Source of the DNA: Lysobacteraceae bacterium
GTDB taxonomy: Bacteria; Pseudomonadota; Gammaproteobacteria; Xanthomonadales; Xanthomonadaceae
DNA length: 58,236 nucleotides
Assembly: GCA_016789405.1 (NCBI GenBank)
Contig: JAEUPQ010000005.1
Coordinates: 1-58,236 of the forward strand
Direction of reading: 5' to 3'
Made by a program: the position numbers and the translations under genes. The notes below the pieces were generated by a model. The model made no database searches. It saw nothing but the letters and a program-made list of their open reading frames with translations, and was not told the origin of the DNA. Numbering within the stretch: position 1 is the first letter of the stretch; every line of letters begins with the position of its first letter. This document shows positions 34,688-43,546 of the stretch, piece by piece.

Positions 34688-35892
34688 GCGCGCAGCGCCT
34701 CCTGACGGCCGCCGGGCTGATGCTCGCCCTCGCTGCCTGCGGCACCGCGCCGAAGAAATCCGCGCCGCCTCCGGACACCGCCTCCCGCCCGGCGCCTGCG
34801 CACCAGGCGCCGGCGCACGGGCCCAAGCGCTCGCCTTACGCGCCGGCGCAGGAAGATCCGTCCAAGCGCGGCGATTACGTTGCCGGTGGCCTGTACGCGC
34901 CGCACATCAAGGACAGCATTCCCGAGGAGTTGCCCGACGTCGACGCGATTCCGGAGCCGGAGGTCAAGCACGAGCCGCGCTCCAAGGTCGGCAACCGCAG
35001 CTACGCGGTGCTCGGCAAGCGCTACCAGGTGCGGGATTCGGCGCACGGCTACGTCGAGGAAGGCCACGCCTCGTACTACGGCAGCAAGTTCCACGGTCGC
35101 CGCACCTCCAACCAGGAGGTCTACGACATGTATGCCTTCAGCGCCGCGCACAAGACGCTGCCGCTGCCGAGCTACGTGCGCGTGACCAACCTGGCCAACG
35201 GCAAGTCGGTGGTGGTGCGCGTCAACGATCGCGGCCCGTTCCATCCCGGCCGCGTGATCGACCTCAGCTATGCCGCCGCGGCCAAGCTCGGTTTCGTGAA
35301 GCAGGGGACGGCGCGCGTCGAAGTGCGTGCCCTTGTCCCCGAAGGCGAGGCGGGACGCGAACTGGCCGATCGCGGCGACCGGGACGGCCGCGACGACATG
35401 GCATCGCCCGCCGTCGTGCCCGACAACTCGGTGCGCGCCGACGAATTCGACCGCTGGATGCAGGAGAAGGGCATCCGCTTCGCTGCGGGCACCTCGACGC
35501 CGGCGCGTGCGGATGCCTCACGTCCGGTCGGTGGCGGTCCCAGTGCCGCAGCGCCCGATGCATCCGTCCCCAATGCATCCGTGGTCGCCACCGCGCCGGC
35601 ACCGAGTGCGGTCGCATCGGCGACCGTCGCCGATGGCGTGCTGCTGCAGGTCGCGTCGTTTTCGACCCGCGACAACGCACAGCGCGCGCACGGTCGACTG
35701 CGCGATGCCGGCGTCGAGGCCCTGCGCATCGACGAAGGCCAGGCCAACGGCAAGCCGGTCTGGCGCCTGCGCGTCGGTCCGGTGCCGAAGGCGAGCGCTG
35801 CGGAACTTTCCGGGCGCGTGGCCGCTCTCGGTTTCGACAGCGTCCAGCTCGTGCCCGCGCAGACCGTGCCCGCGCAAGTCACGCACGACTGA
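34684..35892 (+). CDS. rlpA: Septal ring lytic transglycosylase RlpA
   Basis: Outer-membrane lipoprotein of 402 residues that cleaves denuded (peptide-free) glycan strands at the septum. The lipobox is LALAAC. A linker leads to the double-psi beta-barrel domain: GHASYYGSKFHGRRTSNQEV, then YVRVTNLANGKSVVVRVNDR and GPFHPGRVIDLSYAAA. A second linker leads to a C-terminal SPOR domain (LLQVASFSTRDNAQRAHGRL), which targets it to division sites. It is translationally coupled to mltB by the ATGA overlap. It is part of the conserved mltB-rlpA-dac order. Confidence 0.95.
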   Translation: MSAQRLLTAAGLMLALAACGTAPKKSAPPPDTASRPAPAHQAPAHGPKRSPYAPAQEDPSKRGDYVAGGLYAPHIKDSIPEELPDVDAIPEPEVKHEPRSKVGNRSYAVLGKRYQVRDSAHGYVEEGHASYYGSKFHGRRTSNQEVYDMYAFSAAHKTLPLPSYVRVTNLANGKSVVVRVNDRGPFHPGRVIDLSYAAAAKLGFVKQGTARVEVRALVPEGEAGRELADRGDRDGRDDMASPAVVPDNSVRADEFDRWMQEKGIRFAAGTSTPARADASRPVGGGPSAAAPDASVPNASVVATAPAPSAVASATVADGVLLQVASFSTRDNAQRAHGRLRDAGVEALRIDEGQANGKPVWRLRVGPVPKASAAELSGRVAALGFDSVQLVPAQTVPAQVTHD

Positions 35893-35999
35893 TACCGTTC
35901 GACCGGTTCGCGCTGCTTTCCTGCAGCCGATCCGACAGAATATTCGTCCGACATTGATCATCGAACGGCCTCCGCGCCGTTCGCCGGAGTAACGATTCG

Positions 36000-37232
36000 A
36001 TGAAACATCCGCTTGCGATGCGCAGCCAGGCCAAGCGCCTGATCGCCGGTTTCTGCGCCACGCTGGTCTTCGGCACCGTGCTGGCCCAGCAGGCGACGCC
36101 GCCGTCCCCGAAACCCGCTGCCATCGCGCCGCCGCCGCTGGCCGCCCCGCCGGCACCCAAGCCGGTCAGCGCCAAGGCCTGGCTGCTGATGGACGACGCG
36201 ACCGGCAAGATCCTGGCCGGAGAAAACGTCGACACGCGCCTCGAACCAGCCAGCATCACCAAGGTCATGACGTCCTACGTGCTCGGCGCCGAATTGGCCG
36301 CCGGCCGGATCAAGGCCACCGACAGCGTGACGATGACCGAGAACGCCTGGCGCACCGGCGGCGCGGGCACCGACGGCAGCTACAGCGGTTTCGAGGTCAA
36401 CAAGGCCGCGCCGCTGACCGAAATGGTCAAGGGCATGGCCATCCAGTCGGGCAACGACGCCGCCATCGCCCTGGCCGAGCACACCGCCGGCAGCGAGGCC
36501 GCCTTCGCCGACCTGATGAACCAGTACGCCGCGCGCATCGGCCTGAAGAACACCCGCTTCGCCAACGCCACCGGCCTGTCCGCGCCGAACCACTATTCCA
36601 CCGCGCGCGACCTGGCGCTGCTCGGCCGTGCGCTGATCCGCGATTACCCGGAAGAGTACGCATACAACAAGATCCGCGAATTCACCGTCGGCCCGATCAC
36701 CCAGCGCAATCGCAACCTGCTGCTGTGGCGCGACGAGACCGTCGACGGCGTGAAGACCGGCCATCACTCCGGCGCCGGCTATTGCCTGCTGTCCTCGGCC
36801 AAGCGCGGCGACCAGCGCCTGATCGCGGTCGTCATGGGCGCGGCTAGCGAGGAAGAACGCGCGGTCGATTCGCTCGCGCTGCTCAACTGGGGCTTCCGCT
36901 TCAACGAAACCCATCGCCTTTACCAGGCCGACACCGCCATCGCCACGCACAAGGTGTGGAAGGGCAAGGTCGACGAAGTGAAGCTCGGCGTCGCCGAGCC
37001 GCTGCTGGTCAGCACCGCGCGCGGCCGCTACGCCGACCTCAAGCCGCAGATGGACGTGCCCAAGGTGCTGGAAGCGCCGATCAAGGCCGGCACGGTGATC
37101 GGCAAGGTGCGCGTGATGCTCGATGGCCAGGTCGTGGTGGAAGCGCCGCTGGTCGCGGTCGAAGGCGTGCCCGAGGCCGGCTTCTTCAAGCGCCTGTGGC
37201 ACGAATTCCTGATGTGGTGGGATTCGGTCTAA
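36000..37232 (+). CDS. dacC: D-alanyl-D-alanine carboxypeptidase (PBP5/6 family)
   Basis: Periplasmic penicillin-binding protein that trims the terminal D-Ala of stem peptides. The 410-residue product has a signal peptide (ending VLAQ) and a Pro/Ala linker. The three active-site boxes are SITK (Ser85, Lys88), SGN (Ser150) and KTG (Lys252). A C-terminal beta domain (residues about 300-385) and an amphipathic anchor (GFFKRLWHEFLMWW) complete the PBP5 plan. A Pro-rich region between signal and domain is longer than in E. coli. Whether it is DacA or DacC by name cannot be settled from sequence. It follows rlpA after 107 bases. Confidence 0.95.
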   Translation: MKHPLAMRSQAKRLIAGFCATLVFGTVLAQQATPPSPKPAAIAPPPLAAPPAPKPVSAKAWLLMDDATGKILAGENVDTRLEPASITKVMTSYVLGAELAAGRIKATDSVTMTENAWRTGGAGTDGSYSGFEVNKAAPLTEMVKGMAIQSGNDAAIALAEHTAGSEAAFADLMNQYAARIGLKNTRFANATGLSAPNHYSTARDLALLGRALIRDYPEEYAYNKIREFTVGPITQRNRNLLLWRDETVDGVKTGHHSGAGYCLLSSAKRGDQRLIAVVMGAASEEERAVDSLALLNWGFRFNETHRLYQADTAIATHKVWKGKVDEVKLGVAEPLLVSTARGRYADLKPQMDVPKVLEAPIKAGTVIGKVRVMLDGQVVVEAPLVAVEGVPEAGFFKRLWHEFLMWWDSV

Positions 37233-37306
37233 GCCCGATTCGACACAGGGATTCGCCAGAACGGATTCGACAAGACCGGCGCGATGCGCGCAACGAGGAG
37301 ACGACC

Positions 37307-37609
37307 ATGGACCACGGTGAATTCCTCGCGCTGATCGTCGCGCCGGAGACGCCCGAACTGCAGCAGTTCGAGCGCGTCGCCGCCTTCGCGCACGATGCCG
37401 ACAAGGCGATGCTCTGGGAAGCGCTCGGCCGCACCGGCCTGCACCCCTTCTATCGCAACCTGCTCACGCAGGCCCTGCACCAGCGCGTGCTCGAAGAGAT
37501 CGAGCACGAACGCGAACGTGAGCGCGAACGCCTCCGCGCACTGCAGGAAGGCGACGCGGCACAGCAGGAAAAAGCGCAGGAACCGCCGCGCCGCAGGCGC
37601 GTTCGCTGA
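37307..37609 (+). CDS. Small hypothetical protein with charged C-terminus
   Basis: Predicted 100-residue cytosolic protein. The ribosome site is GAGGAG at 37295-37300. The N-terminal half is amphipathic helix (MDHGEFLALIVAPETPELQQ) and the last 40 residues are Glu/Arg-rich coiled-coil-like (EHERERERERLRALQE), ending in an Arg-rich tail. I do not recognise a family. It lies 74 bases after dacC on the same strand and is followed by the VOC gene after 11 bases, so it may be co-transcribed with the latter. Confidence 0.68.
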   Translation: MDHGEFLALIVAPETPELQQFERVAAFAHDADKAMLWEALGRTGLHPFYRNLLTQALHQRVLEEIEHERERERERLRALQEGDAAQQEKAQEPPRRRRVR

Positions 37610-37620
37610 GAGCGGCCCCT

Positions 37621-37983
37621 GTGTCGCTCCACGCACTCACACCCATGCTGCGCACTTGGGACTTCCCCGGCACGCTCGCGTTCTACACCGGCACACTCGG
37701 TTTCGACTGCGTCTCCGGTGGCGTCGAGGCCGGTTGGGCGGCGCTGGCGCGGGACGGCATCGAGATCATGATCAGTGTGCCGAACGCGCATCTCGACGAG
37801 CATGCGGCTGCATTCACCGGGTCGTTCCATTTCCGCACCGACGATGTGGACGGCTGGTGGGCCGCGCTCGGAGACAAGGCGCGTGTCTGCTACCCGATCG
37901 AGGATTTCGACTACGGCATGCGCGAGTTCGCGGTGTACGACAACAACGGCTACCTGCTGCAGTTCGGCCAGCCCTTGCCTTGA
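37621..37983 (+). CDS. VOC family protein (glyoxalase/bleomycin-resistance fold)
   Basis: Small cytosolic protein (120 residues) of the vicinal-oxygen-chelate fold. Two beta-alpha-beta-beta-beta units are visible: LRTWDFPGTLAFYTGTLGFDC with IEIMISVP, then GSFHFRTDDVDGWWAAL and FAVYDNNGYLLQFGQ. The last block carries the usual metal-ligand Glu position changed to Gln (LLQFGQ). It starts at GTG 37621. Function may be in binding small electrophiles or antibiotics; no enzymatic role can be assigned. It may be co-transcribed with the small gene upstream. Confidence 0.88.
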   Translation: MSLHALTPMLRTWDFPGTLAFYTGTLGFDCVSGGVEAGWAALARDGIEIMISVPNAHLDEHAAAFTGSFHFRTDDVDGWWAALGDKARVCYPIEDFDYGMREFAVYDNNGYLLQFGQPLP

Positions 37984-38060
37984 TGGCTGCCGCCTGACTG
38001 CTGACATCGGGTGCCGCGATCCGGCGTAAGCTGCGGCCATCCACGTCACGGAGGTCCGCC

Positions 38061-38441
38061 ATGGCCCATCGCAGTCGCCTCGCAGGTTTCATCATCGATT
38101 GCCAGACCGATGATCTCGACGCCGCCGCGCGTTTCTGGAGTGATGCGCTCGGCCTGCCGGTTGGTGAACTCTCGCCTGAGGAGTCGGCGACCTACGCCAA
38201 GCTCGACGATGCGCCCGGCGGCTTGCACGTCGAGGTGCAGGCAGTGTCGCACCCGTCGCGGGTGCATCTGGACATCGAGACCGACGACATCGAAGCCGAA
38301 GTGCGCCGGCTCGAAGCCCTCGGTGCGAAACGCCTCAAGGCCGTGCATACCTGGGTGGTGATGGAAGCGCCGACCGGCCAGCGCTTCTGCGTCGTGCGCA
38401 TGAAGCATCCCGAACGCGGCGCCACGCCGAACGCGTGGTAG
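38061..38441 (+). CDS. VOC family protein
   Basis: A second VOC-fold protein, 126 residues. It opens AGFIIDCQTDDLDAAARFWSDALGLPV and has the second unit VHLDIETDDIEAEVRRLEALGAKR, then GQRFCVVRM at the final strand. The sequence fits the glyoxalase-like (PF18029 type) branch. It is distinct from the VOC gene upstream, being no more than distantly similar. It is convergent with the end of the MoxR-bpX operon, with 19 bases between stop codons. Confidence 0.88.
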   Translation: MAHRSRLAGFIIDCQTDDLDAAARFWSDALGLPVGELSPEESATYAKLDDAPGGLHVEVQAVSHPSRVHLDIETDDIEAEVRRLEALGAKRLKAVHTWVVMEAPTGQRFCVVRMKHPERGATPNAW

Positions 38442-38460
38442 CGACCTCGCTCCGCAGCGA

Positions 38461-41220
38461 TCAGAGCATCGAGATCGCGATCGGCGTCGCCCGCTTCGGC
38501 GACAGGTCGAGCAGCCGCCCGCGCGCATCGAACACCAGCAGGCCATCGCCGTGTTCGCGCACGCGCGGCGCGGCATCGGCGGGCCAGTCTCCCGTTTGCA
38601 CGCAGAGGCCATCGTCGTGGCGGTAGATGTTGATGCGCGTCGCGAGCGGACGGTCGCCATCGGTGATCATCGCGGCCAGCCACAGGCCATGCAGGGTGTG
38701 CTGCAGGTCGACATGCGCCAGCGTGTGCGCGGGATCCAGCGGCATGCGCCGATTGCCCTGCGGTGACGACGCACCGATGCTGAGTTGCACGGCACCGTAG
38801 CTGTTGGACGGAGCCTGGGCAGGCGCCTGCCATGCGATACCTGGCGGCGACGCAGCACCTTTCGCGAAATCGACGAACAAGGCACCGTCTGCGCTGCGAT
38901 GCAGGTTGCCTTCGAGTACGCCCGAGGGCGGCACAAGCAGGAGCCGCCGTTCGGGATCCGGCTGCACCATGTCGCGCGCGATCATCTTGCGCGCTGGCAA
39001 CGCGTACGACCACAGCTGGAAGATGTTGCCGCTGCGGATCAGGTGCAGCTCGTGCGACGCCGTGTGGCGACTGGCAACCACCGGGCCGGGCAGGTCGCCG
39101 ACGTGCCAGAGCACCTCGCGCAGCGACTTCGCAGTGTCGAGCACGAGGATGCGGCCATCGGCGACGATGCTCCAGCCGATGCCGTCGAAGCGCGGCGCGA
39201 AATGCTGCAGCACGAGCGTACCCAGGTCGGTCGCGGCCTGTCGATCGAGATCGATGCGGGTCACGCGGACGGCCTGTTCGCGGCCGGCGACCGCGAGCGC
39301 GATCGCGCCGTTGTCGGCGATCACGATGCGATGGCAGGGCACCGGATAGCGGTGCAATGCGCGGCCATTCTGGTCGATCACCGCCAGGCCGGATTCGCCG
39401 AGCGCCACCAGGTAGCGCCTGCGCGGCAGCGGGACGGCATCCTCGATCGCATGCAGGCCAGCGGCAGGCGCCGACCACGGTGCGGTTGCGGCGGTGGTCC
39501 AGTGCGAAGTCGTCGTCGATGCCTGCGGCGTTCGCCACGCGGGCACGTCCGCGGCGAGCGCGGGATCGTTGGCGCGGGTGAGCAGCCGCTGCAACTGGGC
39601 GGCATCGAGATTGTTGAGCGATTCGGCGCGATCGGCGGCCAGTGCCGGCAGGATGCGCAGCGCCATTTCCGAGAGGGCATCGCTCGACGCGGCGGCATCG
39701 AGCAATGCCCGCGCGACCGCGTCGCGCACGTCCGGACCGGTCGCCGGATCCGACAAGGCCTCGATGCGTTCGCGATAGTCGTCCAGCGTGTCCGGCAGCA
39801 GCGCGGCGCGACGCACCAGTGCGCGCGCCGACAGGGTTTCGCCAGCGCGTTCGGCGGTGCGCAGCCATTCGATGGCGAGATTGCGCGCCTGCGGCACCGG
39901 CCACACGGCATCGACCGCAGCCAGCCATTCGCCCTGGTCGGCCAGCGTTTCGCCCCAGGCGATGCGCAGCTTCAGCGCGAGCGCGGGGTCCTTCTTCTCC
40001 AGTTGCGGCACCACGGCGGCGAAGGCGTTTTCGCGTCGCGCCAGCAGCACCGCGCGCGACCAGTCGCCGCCGAGCAGCAGCAGGCGGGTGCAGGTCGCGA
40101 CCGGCATGTCCCAGCCGAGGGCGAGGTCGGCGGCCTGGCGCGCGCGGCCGTGGCGCTCCAGGTAGTCGAGACATTCCTGGCGCGCGTTGAGCAACTCGGC
40201 GAGGACGAACGCCGCTTCATCGATGCGTCCGAGCTTGTCCAGTCGCTCGAAGGCCTGGCGATAGACGCGCTGCAGGTGCGTCTGCAGGTCGTCCGGCACG
40301 TGGATGTCGTAGCTGCCGCCCACGCCCTGGCTGAAATTCAACGAATCCCGGCGCCCGGGCGTCGAGAAGGCCTGACCGAGCGACGGCCCGCTGCCGTTGA
40401 GCGGGATCGCGTGGCGCAGGGCTTCGTTGAGGTCGCCGTCGTCGAAATGACGCATCATCCGCTGCAGGTAGGCCGCCTGTTTGCGACCGATCAGCGACGA
40501 CACGCGCGTCGCCAGCGCGAGACGCGTCATCGCCTCGCGCAGTGCCGAAGGTCGCGCAGGCGCGCTGCCTCGCGGCTGCAGCGCCTGTGCGGCCTTCGCC
40601 GCGGCACCCGCGAGCCAGCCTGCGACGCCGCTTCCACTGCCTTGCCTGCCGCCCTGTGCATCGCGTGCGTTGCCGCGCAGCGCGGCGAAGGCGCGCATCA
40701 GGCCTTCGCGTTCCGGCGCCGCACCCGGCACCTTGTCGCCGAACACCGTGCGTGCAGACTTGCCTTCGAGCGCGCCGACCCGGATCGGTGGCGTCGGATC
40801 GCTGCAATCGTAGGTGTCGTGCAGCGTGTATTCGCCCGTGTCGATCCAGCGAGACGGATCCAGCGCAATGCCATCGCGCAGGCGCAGGCCATGGGTGCGC
40901 GCATTGCGCACGATCACCAGGTCGGCGTCGCCGATGTCCGCGCGTTCGGCGCGCGACAGCGGCGCGCTGCCGAGGCGGTCGCCGTCGAAGCGACACAGCG
41001 CCTCGCCCGGTGCGTCGGCGCAGCGCAGGGTGACGTCGGCCGGAAAGCGCAGCAGATCGCCCTCGGCGAAACGCAGCGCCTGCGCGCCGGTGCGCCATGC
41101 GGAAAGGATGCGTTGCGCACGCACCGCTTCGGGCAGTCGTTCCGCGTCGAACCACAGCGCAGCGACGCGCTGCGTGCCCGAGAGCAGCGGATGGCGGACG
41201 ATCGCGTCGGGCGTGCTCAT
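38461..41220 (-). CDS. Large beta-propeller-like component (bpX6-like) of a MoxR-vWA-bpX system
   Basis: A 919-residue cytosolic protein, the last gene of the four-gene MoxR unit. The N-terminal 180 residues match the small beta domain of bpX6 proteins (HPLLSGTQRVAALWFDAERL onward). A central helical region follows (about 240-560; VYRQAFERLDKLGRIDEAAFV and DMPVATCTRLLLLGGDWSRAV). The last 330 residues read like repeated propeller blades (YLVALGESGLAVIDQNGRAL, GWSIVADGRILVLDTAKSL, LLVFDARGRLLDL). I assign bpX6 from order, size and character, not from a profile search. The start codon overlaps the stop of the preceding gene in an ATGA, so the two are co-translated. Confidence 0.72.
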   Translation of the reverse strand: MSTPDAIVRHPLLSGTQRVAALWFDAERLPEAVRAQRILSAWRTGAQALRFAEGDLLRFPADVTLRCADAPGEALCRFDGDRLGSAPLSRAERADIGDADLVIVRNARTHGLRLRDGIALDPSRWIDTGEYTLHDTYDCSDPTPPIRVGALEGKSARTVFGDKVPGAAPEREGLMRAFAALRGNARDAQGGRQGSGSGVAGWLAGAAAKAAQALQPRGSAPARPSALREAMTRLALATRVSSLIGRKQAAYLQRMMRHFDDGDLNEALRHAIPLNGSGPSLGQAFSTPGRRDSLNFSQGVGGSYDIHVPDDLQTHLQRVYRQAFERLDKLGRIDEAAFVLAELLNARQECLDYLERHGRARQAADLALGWDMPVATCTRLLLLGGDWSRAVLLARRENAFAAVVPQLEKKDPALALKLRIAWGETLADQGEWLAAVDAVWPVPQARNLAIEWLRTAERAGETLSARALVRRAALLPDTLDDYRERIEALSDPATGPDVRDAVARALLDAAASSDALSEMALRILPALAADRAESLNNLDAAQLQRLLTRANDPALAADVPAWRTPQASTTTSHWTTAATAPWSAPAAGLHAIEDAVPLPRRRYLVALGESGLAVIDQNGRALHRYPVPCHRIVIADNGAIALAVAGREQAVRVTRIDLDRQAATDLGTLVLQHFAPRFDGIGWSIVADGRILVLDTAKSLREVLWHVGDLPGPVVASRHTASHELHLIRSGNIFQLWSYALPARKMIARDMVQPDPERRLLLVPPSGVLEGNLHRSADGALFVDFAKGAASPPGIAWQAPAQAPSNSYGAVQLSIGASSPQGNRRMPLDPAHTLAHVDLQHTLHGLWLAAMITDGDRPLATRINIYRHDDGLCVQTGDWPADAAPRVREHGDGLLVFDARGRLLDLSPKRATPIAISML

Positions 41221-43097
41221 GCCTCGGATCCCTTCGCCGCCGTCGCTGTTGGCGGATGCCATTCCAGCGGGCCGTTGCCGCCGGGCGTGAGCACGATCAG
41301 CCGGCCGTCTTCGGTCGTCGCGGCGATCATGTCGCAGTCGGTCGCGACCGATGCCGCGGCGATCGGCGTCGTCGTGCTGTAGAGCGTGCGACGTTCGTTG
41401 CGCTGCACGAACAGCACGGCCAGCCGGTTGGCGCTGAGCGCGACCAGTCCGTACTGCGCGGTCTCGTCGCGACTCACGCCGACCACCTGCGCGCCCGATG
41501 GCACTTCGATGATCTCCCGATGCACCGTGCGCTCCTCATCGGTGCGGACCTGGCAGAGGCGCCAGCAGGCTGGCGATCCCGCAGTCTCGGTGGATTCGGC
41601 GAACGCCCACGCGCCGACCCAGGTGCGACGCAGGACCTGGCCGTGCAGCAACACGCGGTCTGCGCAGCCCGGCGCCTGTACCGCAGCGACCACGTGCGTG
41701 GCGCCATCGTTGCGATGACGCAGCTCGATGCGGATCTCGGTGCCCACGCGGCATGCGTAGATCAGGCGGAGGTCGTCGCCGCGCGCCAGACCCAGCGTCG
41801 TTCCGGCGACCGCCTTGATGCGCTGTTCGCGATGCGCGTGCGCGCCACACCATTCGATGAGGAAGCCCTCGGCGTCGATCAGGTACAGGTGGTACGGCCG
41901 CACGCCGCTGGCGAAGAACAGGCAGGGCATCCAGTGCCCCGGTGTCGGCAGCTTGGGCGCGTCGGCTTCCTTGAGCGGGATCGGCGTGAGGCCGTCCAGC
42001 CGCCACGGATAGAGATGGCTGGCATCCGCGATCAGCCCGGCAAGCGTGTGCTTGTGGATCGCACCGCAGAGCAACGACTTGTCCTTGCCCCAGGCGCTGC
42101 TCTTCGGCTTTTCGTCGAGGCGCGACGGATTCTTCGGCAGACGGTGCACGACCGCGCGCTCGATGCCGGCCAGCAACACGCCGATGGCATAGCCGCGCGC
42201 GCCGAAGACCGGCGCGCGGGACGGGTCGATCGGGGCGTCGTAATTGTTGATCGGCAGGGCCACGCGCTCGATCCGGAACGCACCGCGCAGCAATGCCTGC
42301 GCCATGGCGTTTCCCGGCAGCGGCACACGCACGCGCCTGGACTGCGACGGTGTCTGCAGCGAGACCGACAGATGCGCGTGAAGATCGCGTTCGATCCGCG
42401 CCAGATGACCGAAGCCTGCTTCATGCGCGGCCGCGTCCATCCCGGGTGCGCCGATCAGCCAGCGCTCGGCGACAGCATCGGGATCGTCCTGCCACAGCGT
42501 GCGCCAGCCCATCAGGTCGGCTTCGGCAGGACGGCCGAGATGACGCGCGCCGAGCAGCGCCTTCAGCGCCCGATCCTCGCGCTGTTCCATGAACTGCGCC
42601 GGTGCGTGCAGCAGCCCCCATTCGAAGGTCGCGCCCACGTCGGCCGCACGACGCGCGAGCAGGATCCACAAGGCAAGGTGCGCCAGTCGCGGCGCGCCGA
42701 GTTGCAGCGCGCCGCAGTCGAACACCGCGACGATGCGGCGCTGCAGGCGCCTGGACTCCCGGCGTGGCGACAGGAACAGATGCTCGCCGCCGCTCGCGCG
42801 ACGCAGGAACTCGTCCGGCATTTCGTCGGCCAGCAGCCATTCGCTGAGCAGCAGTCGGTCGTAGGGGCCGCGGCGACGCAGGTCGTCGATGCCATTGGGT
42901 TCGTCCGTGCCCAGCTTAGGCGGCGCGCGGAACGGCCCCAGCGCGTGCTGCAGCGGCAGCAGCATCGCGCCGATCGCGGCAGCCTGCTCGGCATCGAACA
43001 TCGCCAGCCAGTCGTGCCATGGACGCAGTGCCGGGGGCAAGGCCATCGTCGTGGCGCTTGCCGTCGAGCCTGTCGTGATGTTCGCGCCCGTGCTCAT
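41217..43097 (-). CDS. vWA-like / beta-propeller protein of a MoxR-bpX system
   Basis: A 626-residue cytosolic protein, third gene of the unit. A polar start leads to an alpha/beta segment at about 75-200 that resembles a vWA fold. Its first strand RIVAVFDCGALQLG puts Asp127 where the metal-site DxSxS should be, but the serines are absent, so the metal site looks degenerate. A SEWLLADEMPDEFLRR helix precedes it. The C-terminal half (about 375-615) is strand-rich with propeller-like repeats (GHWMPCLFFASGVRPYHLYL, VVGVSRDETAQYGLVALS, MIAATTEDGRLIVLTPGGNG). ATGA overlaps couple it at both ends to neighbours. Role, inferred from the family, is a partner of the MoxR ATPase. Confidence 0.68.
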   Translation of the reverse strand: MSTGANITTGSTASATTMALPPALRPWHDWLAMFDAEQAAAIGAMLLPLQHALGPFRAPPKLGTDEPNGIDDLRRRGPYDRLLLSEWLLADEMPDEFLRRASGGEHLFLSPRRESRRLQRRIVAVFDCGALQLGAPRLAHLALWILLARRAADVGATFEWGLLHAPAQFMEQREDRALKALLGARHLGRPAEADLMGWRTLWQDDPDAVAERWLIGAPGMDAAAHEAGFGHLARIERDLHAHLSVSLQTPSQSRRVRVPLPGNAMAQALLRGAFRIERVALPINNYDAPIDPSRAPVFGARGYAIGVLLAGIERAVVHRLPKNPSRLDEKPKSSAWGKDKSLLCGAIHKHTLAGLIADASHLYPWRLDGLTPIPLKEADAPKLPTPGHWMPCLFFASGVRPYHLYLIDAEGFLIEWCGAHAHREQRIKAVAGTTLGLARGDDLRLIYACRVGTEIRIELRHRNDGATHVVAAVQAPGCADRVLLHGQVLRRTWVGAWAFAESTETAGSPACWRLCQVRTDEERTVHREIIEVPSGAQVVGVSRDETAQYGLVALSANRLAVLFVQRNERRTLYSTTTPIAAASVATDCDMIAATTEDGRLIVLTPGGNGPLEWHPPTATAAKGSEA

Positions 43098-43537
43098 GCC
43101 GTGCTCCAGTGCTCAGCGATGCGCGACAGCAGCGTGGCATCGACCGGGCGGGCGCGGTCCAGCGGGACCAGCTGTGCTGGCGCGGGCCAAAGCAACAGCG
43201 GGCTGCGCGCGTGCCGGCGCAGCATCGCAGCGCCGAGCAGGTCCAGCGGCAGCGTCGGGCGCTGGTGCGTCGGCAGCCACAGCATCGGCGCGTCCGGGTG
43301 CGGCGCGATGTAGCGAACGCCGTCCAGCCACGGCAGCGCATCGGCGGCGCCCAGCACGACCAGCGCGTCGTGGTGCGCGGTCGCGCGCAGCGGCGATGCG
43401 GTCGCGCCATCGAGCGAGCGCTGCAGGCGGGCCAGCAGCGCACGCGCGTCGTCGCCGAGCGCGATCACGCCCTGCGGCGCGGGCGGGGCTTCGTCGTCGA
43501 TCCAGTCGAGAGCCATGCGCGTGTCCGGAAAACGCAT
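43094..43537 (-). CDS. Small bpX5-like component of a MoxR-bpX system
   Basis: A 147-residue cytosolic protein between moxR and the vWA-like gene. It shows short strand and helix units (GVIALGDDARALLARLQRSL, APMLWLPTHQRPTLPLDLLG) with no signal or membrane segment. It is placed and sized like the bpX5 component of MoxR-vWA-bpX systems, but I see no diagnostic catalytic motif, so the label rests on context. It starts nine bases after the moxR stop and ends in an ATGA overlap with the next gene. Confidence 0.62.
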   Translation of the reverse strand: MRFPDTRMALDWIDDEAPPAPQGVIALGDDARALLARLQRSLDGATASPLRATAHHDALVVLGAADALPWLDGVRYIAPHPDAPMLWLPTHQRPTLPLDLLGAAMLRRHARSPLLLWPAPAQLVPLDRARPVDATLLSRIAEHWSTA

Positions 43538-43546
43538 CCGTCGCGA

